From Salinirubellus salinus (GTDB lineage Archaea; Halobacteriota; Halobacteria; Halobacteriales; Haloarculaceae), in the NCBI RefSeq assembly GCF_025231485.1, contig NZ_CP104003.1, forward strand, positions 1,984,001-2,048,000: a stretch of 64,000 nt of DNA. Direction: 5' to 3'. Every line of letters begins with the position of its first letter. Position 1 is the stretch's first letter. The notes beneath the pieces are model-generated. The model had not been told where the DNA came from, ran no database searches, and saw only the letters and a program-made list of their open reading frames with translations. A program made the translations under genes and the position numbers. Positions 56,471 to 64,000 of this stretch are shown one piece after another.

Positions 56471-57880
56471 TCAAGCGGCCTGCGAGAGCGCCTCGACGAC
56501 GTCATCGAGCGTGAAGAGCTGGAGGTCGTCACGACTGGCAGCTGCCTCCTCGATAGATGGCTTGAATCCACTCCGGCTGAACAGGGCGTACTCGTACTCC
56601 GGGTCGCCACCGTCTGACGGTGTCCAGTCGATGTGGGGAGCGTCGTCCTCCAGGCCAGCCAGGACGCCATACCCGAGCGGGCTGTTCGTGAACTTCGCTT
56701 CGCCCACCAGCAGCGTCGCGCCACTGGTCGGGGCGACGACGTCGACCTCCCGGTCCTTGTGCCACCACTGACCGGGCACCCGGAGAAGCTGCAGATCAGT
56801 GTACAGCGTCGGTACCGCCTCGTGACAGAGACGTTCGAACGTGTTGCTGACGAACGCCGGCAGCTCCGGCTCGATGAGGTCCGCGTACGCACCATCGCCG
56901 TAGAGTTCGTACTGACCTGCTCTGCCGTAGAGATATTTGAAGTAGAAGCGAAAGAGCGGGTCGCGGACCCGATAGCGCGTCGTCTTCGTTCGCGTCGGAT
57001 CTGCCGTCACTGGATGGTAGCGTTCGATGAGGCCGAGCGTCTCCAAGCGGTCGAAGTAATAGGACGTATCGCGGCTGTCGATTCCGGCCCCCTGGGCAAT
57101 CTCGTTGCGCGTTCGGTTGCCGCTCGCCATCGATTCCAGCAACGCGAAGAAGCGGTTGACCTCGGTGAGTTCCATCTGGAGTACCGTCTCGGGCTCGTCG
57201 TGCAGTGGGCCGTCGGCATCCAGCAAGAGGCGCTCGATGTTCTCGCCGAGAGTGAGCGAGCTGTCGAGCGGGGTGAGATACCGCGGGGTTCCCCCGAAGA
57301 CACCGGCGACGAACACCAGTTCCTCGTTCGAATACCCGGGAACGAACTCCCGGAGCGAACGGAAGGGAAGCTCCTGGAGTTCGATCCTTCCGTTCGGTGT
57401 CTGCGAGACACGGCCGTACAGCGGTGCGCCACCGTCGAGGACGTGTTCGTGGATCATGCCGATTGCAGACCCCGTCAGGACGAGTGTCGCCCCACTCTCG
57501 TCGACCTCGTGGTCCCAGAGTCGCTGAATGATCGACGGGAGGCTCGCGTCCTGATCGATGAGGTAGGGAAACTCGTCGATGGCGACGACCGCGTCCTGAT
57601 CGATGAGGTACCGGAGGAGTGGCTCCCACGCCTGGCGAATATCGGTAATCCCCGGATACACCGATTTGGCGGCCTCGATGAATCGGGTGAGCTGGACTGG
57701 TGGTGTCTCCTGCACTGCCTGATAATAGACGGCGCCCTCGCGGTCTTTGAGCGATTCGAGGACGAGGCTGCTCTTGCCGATCTGCCGACGACCGTACACG
57801 ACTGCGAGTGCTGCCTGATCGCTCTCGTACAACGCTCGCAACCGGTGGAGTTCGTCCTCACGGTTGACGAACTGCTCCAT
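56471..57880 (-). CDS. AAA+ ATPase of the ATPase_2/DUF234 family
   Basis: A 469-residue protein. Residues 1-235 are a STAND/AAA-type ATPase (FVNREDELHRL, Walker A YGRRQIGKSS, Walker B VVAIDEFPYL, sensor LVLTGSAIGMI). A winged helix follows (EIAQGAGIDSRDTSYYFDRLETLGLIER), then a C-terminal DUF234-type domain with D...GEAKF (VDVVAPTSGATLLVGEAKF), a PD-(D/E)XK-like core. The family is widespread in archaea with an unknown role, often linked to mobile DNA. YLIDQD occurs twice about 20 residues apart. A perfect palindrome lies upstream at 57923. Confidence 0.88.
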   Translation of the reverse strand: MEQFVNREDELHRLRALYESDQAALAVVYGRRQIGKSSLVLESLKDREGAVYYQAVQETPPVQLTRFIEAAKSVYPGITDIRQAWEPLLRYLIDQDAVVAIDEFPYLIDQDASLPSIIQRLWDHEVDESGATLVLTGSAIGMIHEHVLDGGAPLYGRVSQTPNGRIELQELPFRSLREFVPGYSNEELVFVAGVFGGTPRYLTPLDSSLTLGENIERLLLDADGPLHDEPETVLQMELTEVNRFFALLESMASGNRTRNEIAQGAGIDSRDTSYYFDRLETLGLIERYHPVTADPTRTKTTRYRVRDPLFRFYFKYLYGRAGQYELYGDGAYADLIEPELPAFVSNTFERLCHEAVPTLYTDLQLLRVPGQWWHKDREVDVVAPTSGATLLVGEAKFTNSPLGYGVLAGLEDDAPHIDWTPSDGGDPEYEYALFSRSGFKPSIEEAAASRDDLQLFTLDDVVEALSQAA

Positions 57881-57922
57881 ATACTCTCTCGACGCCGAGT
57901 GCGCATAACCGTACCGATATTA

Positions 57923-57949
57923 GAAACTCATTTCGTAGAAATGAGTTTC
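57923..57949. promoter_or_regulatory. Perfect 12-bp inverted repeat upstream of the ATPase gene
   Basis: GAAACTCATTTC, three bases, GAAATGAGTTTC. It lies 43-69 bases before the ATPase start codon in a locally AT-rich stretch. It is a likely operator, possibly for autoregulation, since the ATPase carries a winged helix. Confidence 0.6.
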
Positions 57950-58436
57950 GCAGAATTTCGATTCTCATATCTCGGTCGAACGTTCGAGCGCCTCCACATC
58001 GGGAGCCCGTGACGGCACTGTTTGGCGAACCTGGTTCCCCCGAGGTACGCGACGCCGAGCGAGTAGCGTCGCGACCCCGCCCCTCGAATTGTGCTGAACG
58101 AATATTCATTCAGTGAAATCGGGGTTGATCGTCACCACTCCCGAGGCGACGCTCACCGGCGACACTCGGCTCCGGGGAGGGGCGTCGATCGAGTCGAGCG
58201 GCACTCAGGACGCCAGCGTCAACGTCAGTCCATCCCCGCTGAACGAGCCCTTCGCCTTGCAGTGGCGCGAGCGACGCGAAGCGGATGGCTCGCAGGCAGT
58301 GACGGTTCGGTGCTTTCGGACGGAACAACGGGTCGATGGGGATGGGTGACATTCGAGCAGGCGAGCCGAATCCGAACGGTTGCCGATTCGTCGTGGCCCA
58401 CCCGGTCAGGTACATGGACGAGACAGCAAGTCGAAG

Positions 58437-58912
58437 TTCCAAACTCCGTTTAGATGGCCATTGGTACCCATCTCAGGGCCTCTGACGCGAAACCGGCGTT
58501 TCCAATCTGCGATTCGGCTCCGGGAAGTTGTGCGTGTTGAACGGGTTTGGAGCGGACGAAAAGCGGGGACGACAAACAAATAGAACAGGCGAGAGAAGCG
58601 CTCTCGAACGCTCTGAGCCCCGATACCGGAACCCCGTTCGAGCGACAGAGAGCCCCGACTCGGCCCGACAGAGTTTCCAAACACGGTTGCCGTCTTGCGG
58701 TTTTGCCCGCTTCGCCCCCCGACTAGCGCCCACCTCGCCCTGCAGTCAAACGGGGTAGAAACCAGCATTCGACGTATAGAGCGCCTCTGCCTCTCGTTTC
58801 CATCTCGGTACCCCGGCACCCGTCTCTCGCTTCACCCCTCGTTTCAGCCCAATCCAAACACCGCTTAGACACCGTACCTCCCGGATAGAAACGCAGTTTG
58901 GAAGATTTGGAG
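58437..58912. repeat. Iteron-like cluster of TTCCAAAC motifs
   Basis: Copies seen: TTCCAAACTCCGTTTAGA at 58437, TTCCAATCTGCG at 58500, CTCCAAACCCGTT (minus) ending at 58552, TTCCAAACACGG at 58675, TCCAAACACCGCTTAGA at 58853, and TTCCAAACTGCGTTT (minus) ending at 58903. The two TCCAAACWCCGYTTAGA copies match at 15 of 17 bases. Confidence 0.5.
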
Positions 58913-58967
58913 GGGTCGGCAGCTCCGGTAGCACTTCGGCGTCGTGGGTCCCGCCGGCCCGAGCTAC

Positions 58968-59537
58968 CTGATTCAAGGAGAGAGTCCCGGCCTTCAGGCC
59001 GGGCGTGAATCTGACCGCTTCCGACACGTACCACGTGTTTATGCTGGCCGGGGTCGTTTCTCCGGTAACTCAACGCGGAAACGTGGAGGTGGTTTGGCGT
59101 TCCTCCCGTCGGCGTGGTCGATACCACACCTTCGACCGGACTCACGTCCACCGACGCACCCGCCGAACGGTGGGCATCAACAACGCGAGCCTGCCGGGGT
59201 TGAGCGTCATCACCGTGGCAGAGAGGTGACGCAGGTCGATGGCACGACCCGTGCCCGGACGCCTCGAAAGAGTCGTTCGGGAGCATCCCCCAACTCCCTC
59301 GTGGGCGGCGGGGATGCACGGTGCAAGGAGATACCGCGTCCGTCTGGACGCCGAATACGCCACATCCCTCGCGGGACTCACGTATCGCGCACAAACCGAG
59401 ACACCCCGCTCACGCGGGTGGATTTGCCCCCGTCGGACGAACCGGAGTCCCACGCACCGTTTTCGGTGGTGCGATGGCCAGCCCGACCCCGAGCGCGGAT
59501 GGGGAACCCTCGCCGTTTACCCCGAGGAGGATGTCAT
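58968..59537 (+). mobile_element. 570-bp non-autonomous IS200/IS605-type element (PATE-like), copy 2
   Basis: Same length as copy 1 and nearly identical over the interior (about 59035-59500), inverted relative to it. The left end is CTGATTCAAGGAGAGAGTC after flank CTAC (58964-58967), and the right end is GAGGAGGATGTCAT. The left-end hairpin is CCCGGCC-TTCA-GGCCGGG (58986-59003). It differs from copy 1 at two base pairs, both compensated. The right-end hairpin is imperfect here. No transposase or credible gene lies inside. Confidence 0.85.
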
Positions 59538-62500
59538 TCCGCCATCCGGTCGCGGATCCACGTCAGCGGATAGATGCCCGTGAACCCTGGCTGGTCGATG
59601 CGGAACTGCTGGAGCGGCGTCGCCTCTGCATAGGTCTGGGTGACGCGTGGCTCGCCATCGAGGGGGTCGTTGAGCGCTCGGAGGAGCTTGTGTCCGTCCG
59701 ATTGGGTCATCGTGATCCAGATGGCCTCCTCGGGCTCACACGCGGCGATCTTGTCGTAGTCCGCTGGCGCGGCCGCGGCGAGGTCGTTGTTGATGCGCTC
59801 GACCTCGATAGCGACGACGACCTCACCCTCGCGATCGAGTCCGACGATGTCGAGGCGGTCGGCGTTCCCCGAGGGCTCGTCCGCATCGTGGTTCACCTCG
59901 TAGTAGGGAACGACCTCGACGACAGGTGAGTCGGCGTCGTCCAGGTAGTGCGTCTCGAGATATCGCCGCCCGGCTTCGACGCCGAGGGTGTGTTGACTCG
60001 ACTCGCCGAGGTCGCCCGTGCCGTGGCCAAAGGCGATACCGCGGCGATGCCCCTCGTTCAACAGGGCTCGGCCCTCGCTCGTCACCGTGTACAGGCGGTG
60101 GGGGTGGTCACCACCGTGGCTGAGCACCCCGGCGTCGAGGAGTTCGTCGACGGCTTCGGACTCGATACCGACGTACTCCTGGAGCCGGAGCATACTGTCG
60201 AAGACGAGGTCGAACTCGGGGGCCTGATAGCGGCCCTGCTGGGCGTTGTAGACCGCTTGCAGGAACATGAGCTGGGCATCGGTGTAGCCGGTGTCGTGGC
60301 GTTCGTTCGCGCTGAGCTTGAGCGTCAACTCGGTGATGGGGACGTCGTCTGGATTCGTCGACCCATTGGGGTGGCACTCGAGCGCGCGACGCATCCCCTC
60401 GGGGCCGGGGTCGTACGTCGCCTCGCAGTGCTCGCAGACGATGGCGTGGCGCTCAGCGTCGTAGCGAAGCCCGCTCGGAAAGCGCGTGGTGTACGGGAGC
60501 GGGGTATCGACCCGTGGCCGGCGAGCGTCGTCGTCACGCGGGTCGGCGGGGTCGGTCGGCTCTCCGTCGGCGGTGTAGCGCTGCGTCGTACTGATGGGGA
60601 TGCCGGCCTCCTGCACGGTGCGGTGGCGGCATCGGGCAGCGGCGGCCTCGTACAATACCTGCTCGGTTCGGTCGAGTGACTCGTCGCTCGCGGGGTGCCC
60701 ACGCGGCGGGCTGGGCGAGGCGAGCAGGCAGGGTTGTGGTGGCGTCCCACCGAACGGTGCGGGCAGACTCGCGAGCCACTGGCCGGGGCGGAGCCCACGC
60801 ATCCGGGCAGCCATCGCCGTGTCGTCGATCTCGTCGGTCGCGAGGCGTTCGGCCAACTGTGGGTCGTAGCGGACCGGGCCGGCGAGGATGGTGCCGACGT
60901 CGTTCAGCACCTCGTCATAGGCCCGCTGGGAGGCCGCCTGCAGCTGGCGGGGGAACTGCATCGCGAGCGTGATCGAGAGGCCGAAACTCCGCGATTGCGA
61001 GAGAAGCTCACTGAGTAGCCCCGTATCGGCGACCGTGGCCGCCTCTTCGATGTAGCAGTTGACGAGCGGTCGGTCGTCGTCGTCATCATCGCGGGCGGCC
61101 CGTCGCCTGAGCGCCGCCCACAACTGCGAGAGGACGACCAGCGTGACCGCCCGTTGTGCGTCGTCGCGTAGCCCACCCGTGTCGATGATGATCGTCGCTC
61201 GCTCGTTCAACAGCGCGTCGAGGTCGAAGTGGGGAGTCGCTCCCTCGGTCTCAGCCTCAGCATCGGAGGCTGGGGCGACGTAGCCGAACAGGCGGGCGAG
61301 TCGGCGGTCGGCCGGTACCTTCTCGATGCGGGTGAGGACACCCTGCATGATGGCCTGGAAGGTATCGCCGTTGGCTTCGACGACGCCCGCCAGCAGGTCG
61401 GCGAGTTCGTCGTCGACGACGGGCGGCGGGGCCTGCCGGGAACGGAGTCGGCGGGCGGCCTGTTGCAACGCGGCGTGTGAGAAGGCGTCCGAGCCGTTGA
61501 CCGGGTCGAACAGCGCCTTCAGCAGGTAGGTGATGACGTCGGGGCTGCGTTTGGCCTCCCCGTAGCTGTCGGCGCCCATCAGCCCCTTGACGATCTCGAC
61601 GTAGTGGGTGATACGGTCGTCGACCGCGGTCTCGCGGGGGATGCCTGCCTTCAGGTCGGCTCGGATGTCGAAAAAGCCCATCGCGGGGAGCACTCGACTG
61701 CAGTCGAAGTAGTAGACGTCGTTGAGATTTCCGTAGCGAGCGTAGTGTGCCTGCAGGAGCTCACTGGCCATGCCATCACCCTTCGGGAGAAGGGAGATAT
61801 CGGCGCCGTCGGTCGCGGCGCGATTGTCGATCATAGCTCGATCGAAGAGTGTGGACTTCCCGACGCCGGTCGGGCCGAAGATAGCCATGTGTAACGACTG
61901 CAGTTCTGGTGGAAGCGCGAGCAGGTCGCCCGCCTCGTCGTTGTGATCGAGGAGGTGCCCAAGCGTGAAGCCCGTGGTCCGGTAGCGCCGAACCTGCTCG
62001 GTCGAGAGGGGCTGGTGGGCGCGTTGCTCGGCCGGCGTCGGTGCCAACGCCCGCCGGGCGGGCTCGGGGAGCGTCGCGCCGCTACAGAGCGTGAACAGCG
62101 AGAGGGTGGTCGGGTCGGTGACGATGCAGGCCGACCGATTCTGCGTCCACGGGAGCTTCGTCATGAAGCGGTCGTGGTCCGGCGCGGCATGTTCTCGATT
62201 ACGGAGTGCACTCCACGCCCGCTCCGAGTCGACGTCCTTGCCTTCGAGGTGGTAGTGCTCGCCGCCGGCGTGCTCGAACGCACTCCGCAGGGCACTGGTG
62301 AGCGCGTCGAGTGACCCATCGCCGATCGAGACGCTCTCAGACGCGACAGCTTCCTCCCTGTCGGCGTCGTCGTCGAGATGAGTGGTGGGTCGCACTTCGC
62401 CTTCGGCGGCCGTGGCGGCCCCGTCAGTGGCCGCTGGTGGGACGACCTGCGACGTGTGCTGGTCGAAGTCTGGTTTGCAGACGACCGCTCTGGCCGTGAC

Positions 62501-63511
62501 GGCGAAGGCGTGGGTCGCGTCTTTCGTCTCGAGGTCGGCCAGCCGCGACTCGGTGAACCGTGAGTAGTTGCGCTCATCCGCGTCGAGGTGCCGTGTCGTA
62601 CCGGTGTCGTACTCACGCCGGTACACGCTGTCGCTGTATCCTGCATCTTTGTGCTGGCGACGCTCGTACGAGCGCTTTGCCTCGCGCATCGCCTTGCGCT
62701 CGGATGGAGTCCCGAAGATAAACGCGGCGAGCTTCCCACCCCACGTCTCGACGCCCTCTTTCAGGTCGTACTCGCGGAGTTCGACCGCCCACGTGTAGTC
62801 CTCGAACGGCTCGACGAGTGCCTGGTAGACGGCCGGATACGGTGACTCAGCTAACAGCGACGCGACGTCGGCGAGCGGCGGTGCCGTCGAGTCCCGGTGC
62901 TCCGGGTTCTCGAACGCATCGTAAGGCGTGAGCCGCGTCTGCCAGTCCTGACGACGCTCGCCACGACCCTGCCACTGAATCGCTCGGACCGGGGTCGGGT
63001 CGGCAGCCCCGGCCGTGTCCTCGGGCTGGTCGCTACCCCCTCCGTTTCCGGTGGAGCGACATGACAATCCTTCTGTAGCTGAGCGTTCGGTCCGGGTGAT
63101 TTCGTAGCCTGCGGGAAACAGTTGGCCGGCGAGTCGCTCGATCGTGTCGAGTTGGCTCACCGGCTCGCACCCGAGGTAGTACTCGAGCGTCGGTTCCGGG
63201 CCACCCGGTGCGACGAGGAGCACCTCGAGGCGGACGGGCGTGGTCTCATCGAGGCCCAGCGCACCACGCAGCGTGGTCGTCTCGAACAGCGCGTCCCGGA
63301 TGCCCGAGGCGCCGGAGTTCGTCACCTCGACTGCCCGGTGAAGCCGCTCGAGTTGACCGACGAGCGTCTTCGGCTCGAGTGGGGTATCGGTCGGGCGGAC
63401 GTGGAGATACGGCCTGGTGTCGCTCGATGTCGCGTCGTGGGCGTTCGACGCGTTCTCGCCGTCGAGGCGGGCGTCAGCTTGACTCGAGCCCCCCGACTCG
63501 TGGTCAATCAC
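59534..63511 (-). CDS. HerA/VirB4-like transfer ATPase with zinc motif, winged helix and C-terminal PD-(D/E)XK-like domain
   Basis: A 1,325-residue protein starting at GTG 63509-63511. Residues ~40-480 are a non-ATPase region (LEVLLVAPGGPEPTLEYYLG) typical of plasmid transfer ATPases. Walker A GPTGVGKSTL is at ~544 and Walker B NCYIEEAATV at ~819, followed by LSQSRSFGLSITLAMQFPRQL. A Cys/His motif (CEHCEATYD...ECH) lies near 1023 and a winged helix near 1065-1130. The end domain has RLDIVGL (about 1219) and AIEVERIN (about 1236), a PD-(D/E)XK-like Asp...Glu-X-Glu pattern. It is probably a DNA pump with nuclease. The stop TGA lies in the mobile element's edge. Confidence 0.82.
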   Translation of the reverse strand: MIDHESGGSSQADARLDGENASNAHDATSSDTRPYLHVRPTDTPLEPKTLVGQLERLHRAVEVTNSGASGIRDALFETTTLRGALGLDETTPVRLEVLLVAPGGPEPTLEYYLGCEPVSQLDTIERLAGQLFPAGYEITRTERSATEGLSCRSTGNGGGSDQPEDTAGAADPTPVRAIQWQGRGERRQDWQTRLTPYDAFENPEHRDSTAPPLADVASLLAESPYPAVYQALVEPFEDYTWAVELREYDLKEGVETWGGKLAAFIFGTPSERKAMREAKRSYERRQHKDAGYSDSVYRREYDTGTTRHLDADERNYSRFTESRLADLETKDATHAFAVTARAVVCKPDFDQHTSQVVPPAATDGAATAAEGEVRPTTHLDDDADREEAVASESVSIGDGSLDALTSALRSAFEHAGGEHYHLEGKDVDSERAWSALRNREHAAPDHDRFMTKLPWTQNRSACIVTDPTTLSLFTLCSGATLPEPARRALAPTPAEQRAHQPLSTEQVRRYRTTGFTLGHLLDHNDEAGDLLALPPELQSLHMAIFGPTGVGKSTLFDRAMIDNRAATDGADISLLPKGDGMASELLQAHYARYGNLNDVYYFDCSRVLPAMGFFDIRADLKAGIPRETAVDDRITHYVEIVKGLMGADSYGEAKRSPDVITYLLKALFDPVNGSDAFSHAALQQAARRLRSRQAPPPVVDDELADLLAGVVEANGDTFQAIMQGVLTRIEKVPADRRLARLFGYVAPASDAEAETEGATPHFDLDALLNERATIIIDTGGLRDDAQRAVTLVVLSQLWAALRRRAARDDDDDDRPLVNCYIEEAATVADTGLLSELLSQSRSFGLSITLAMQFPRQLQAASQRAYDEVLNDVGTILAGPVRYDPQLAERLATDEIDDTAMAARMRGLRPGQWLASLPAPFGGTPPQPCLLASPSPPRGHPASDESLDRTEQVLYEAAAARCRHRTVQEAGIPISTTQRYTADGEPTDPADPRDDDARRPRVDTPLPYTTRFPSGLRYDAERHAIVCEHCEATYDPGPEGMRRALECHPNGSTNPDDVPITELTLKLSANERHDTGYTDAQLMFLQAVYNAQQGRYQAPEFDLVFDSMLRLQEYVGIESEAVDELLDAGVLSHGGDHPHRLYTVTSEGRALLNEGHRRGIAFGHGTGDLGESSQHTLGVEAGRRYLETHYLDDADSPVVEVVPYYEVNHDADEPSGNADRLDIVGLDREGEVVVAIEVERINNDLAAAAPADYDKIAACEPEEAIWITMTQSDGHKLLRALNDPLDGEPRVTQTYAEATPLQQFRIDQPGFTGIYPLTWIRDRMAE

Positions 63512-64000
63512 CGGCTTCCCGCGCTGATTGCGCGATAGATTCGGCGTGGCCGACGGCGACTCTCGATATGCGGATTATCGTGGGGGATTCCCATCACCCG
63601 CCGCTTCGCTACTTCTCCGCATATATGCATCTGCTGTCACAGTGGAACATATAGTGGAACGAGAACGAAATCTCCACGCGAGATGACGTGTCACGGGACG
63701 AGGCGAGGGTGAGAACGGCTCGAAAGCCCCCGGGCGCTGGGCTCCCGCGGCTCGCTGCGCGCCTCGCAGGCTCGGTGCTTGCGTCGCCGGGGTTCGCCCA
63801 GCCCCCGGCCCCTTTCAGTCCCACCCGGTTGCTTGTGTAGGGGAGCGTCGTCTCGTGGACGGCTGGTGTATGCTCGACGTGCGCCCTGCTCGCCAGCCCG
63901 GTCGCCTGCGGGGAGTTCGTGCCTCCCCGGCACGCCAGCATTATGCGCGGTTTCGGTCGGCTCGCCGACCGCCGCTCGCCGACGCGAGAACCGGCATAAA
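63512..64000. other. Gene-free right end with promoter, direct repeat and a low-complexity conserved element
   Basis: Bases 63512-63660 are the AT-richer promoter area of the ATPase-nuclease gene. They include GTGGAAC twice, eight bases apart start to end (around 63643-63661). From about 63715 to 63850 the sequence reads, on the minus strand, GGTGGGACTGAAAGGGGC, then a stretch rich in CCGGGGGC and GCGCAGCGAG. I recall it as a dispersed haloarchaeal non-coding sequence. The short ORFs over it look spurious. No tRNA or CRISPR unit was found. Confidence 0.45.

Larger units (their letters stand above)
57881..58967. other. 1.1-kb gene-free region with palindromes and an iteron-like motif
   Basis: No frame here has convincing protein composition or family similarity. 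It contains the ATPase operator palindrome (57923-57949), an 18-bp near-palindrome TGAACGAATATTCATTCA (58095-58112), and about six scattered copies of TCCAAAC-N-CCG-TTT on both strands between 58437 and 58905. The GC content falls locally (ACAAACAAATAGAAC near 58570). Taken together it could be a control or origin region of a former plasmid. Confidence 0.5.

Noticed and set aside
58113-58349. 78-codon plus-strand frame in the gene-free region
   Set aside because: It looks slightly protein-like (VTTPEATLTGDTRLRGG) but has no recognised family, no upstream Shine-Dalgarno sequence and overlapping frames of similar quality; perhaps a relic.
63830-63848. Possible CRISPR repeat (GTGGGACTGAAA)
   Set aside because: Only one copy is present and no spacer-repeat spacing follows.

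Overview
The window is chromosomal DNA from a haloarchaeon (class Halobacteria). Nearly all genes are very GC-rich with G/C third codon positions. The proteins are rich in Asp and Glu. Many genes sit right behind archaeal TATA boxes with almost no 5' leader. The content is typical of the class: Tat-dependent lipoproteins, class I lysyl-tRNA synthetase, Pus10, a PGF-CTERM tail and IS1341-type TnpB elements. I do not assign a genus. No rRNA, tRNA or CRISPR array was seen.

Bases 1-9,050 hold housekeeping genes: a flippase-like membrane protein (cut by the window edge), two site-2 proteases, a MoaE fusion, UMP kinase overlapping lysyl-tRNA synthetase, and a lipoprotein. Bases 9,050-20,280 carry two complete phosphate-transport operons in tandem (pstSCAB twice). 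The second ends in an AbrB-PhoU regulator. The two pstS promoters share a TTTARTCGGATTC box between the TATA box and the start codon. Bases 20,300-33,740 encode secF-secD, RNase HII, Pus10, an aldehyde dehydrogenase, a 3-hydroxyacyl-CoA dehydrogenase with a flavin reductase, an MFS transporter and an HTH/zinc-ribbon regulator.

From about 33,730 the window becomes mosaic. Two 570-bp non-autonomous elements (33,734-34,303 and 58,968-59,537, in opposite orientation) share both ends with a 1.6-kb TnpB element at 43,588-45,186 whose tnpB has an in-frame stop. A second, intact TnpB element lies at about 41,170-42,600. It follows a surface-protein gene whose 3' two thirds have relaxed, lower-GC codon use. 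Between these are a CoA-transferase/MaoC pair, an MscS channel, an UppP-like phosphatase and small haloarchaeal proteins. A large surface protein (five ~100-residue beta-type repeats, a D/S/T minisatellite and a Thr/Pro stalk) precedes glmU-like and glmS genes and a dolichol-phosphate-type glycosyltransferase, which suggests a cell-surface glycan locus.

The right end (about 56,100-64,000) looks like an integrated or decaying plasmid-type element. It contains a frameshifted Orc1/Cdc6 remnant joined to a PGF-CTERM tail, an ATPase_2/DUF234-type ATPase behind a perfect 12-bp palindrome, a 1.1-kb gene-free stretch with an iteron-like repeated motif, and a 1,325-residue HerA/VirB4-like ATPase with a C-terminal PD-(D/E)XK-like nuclease domain.
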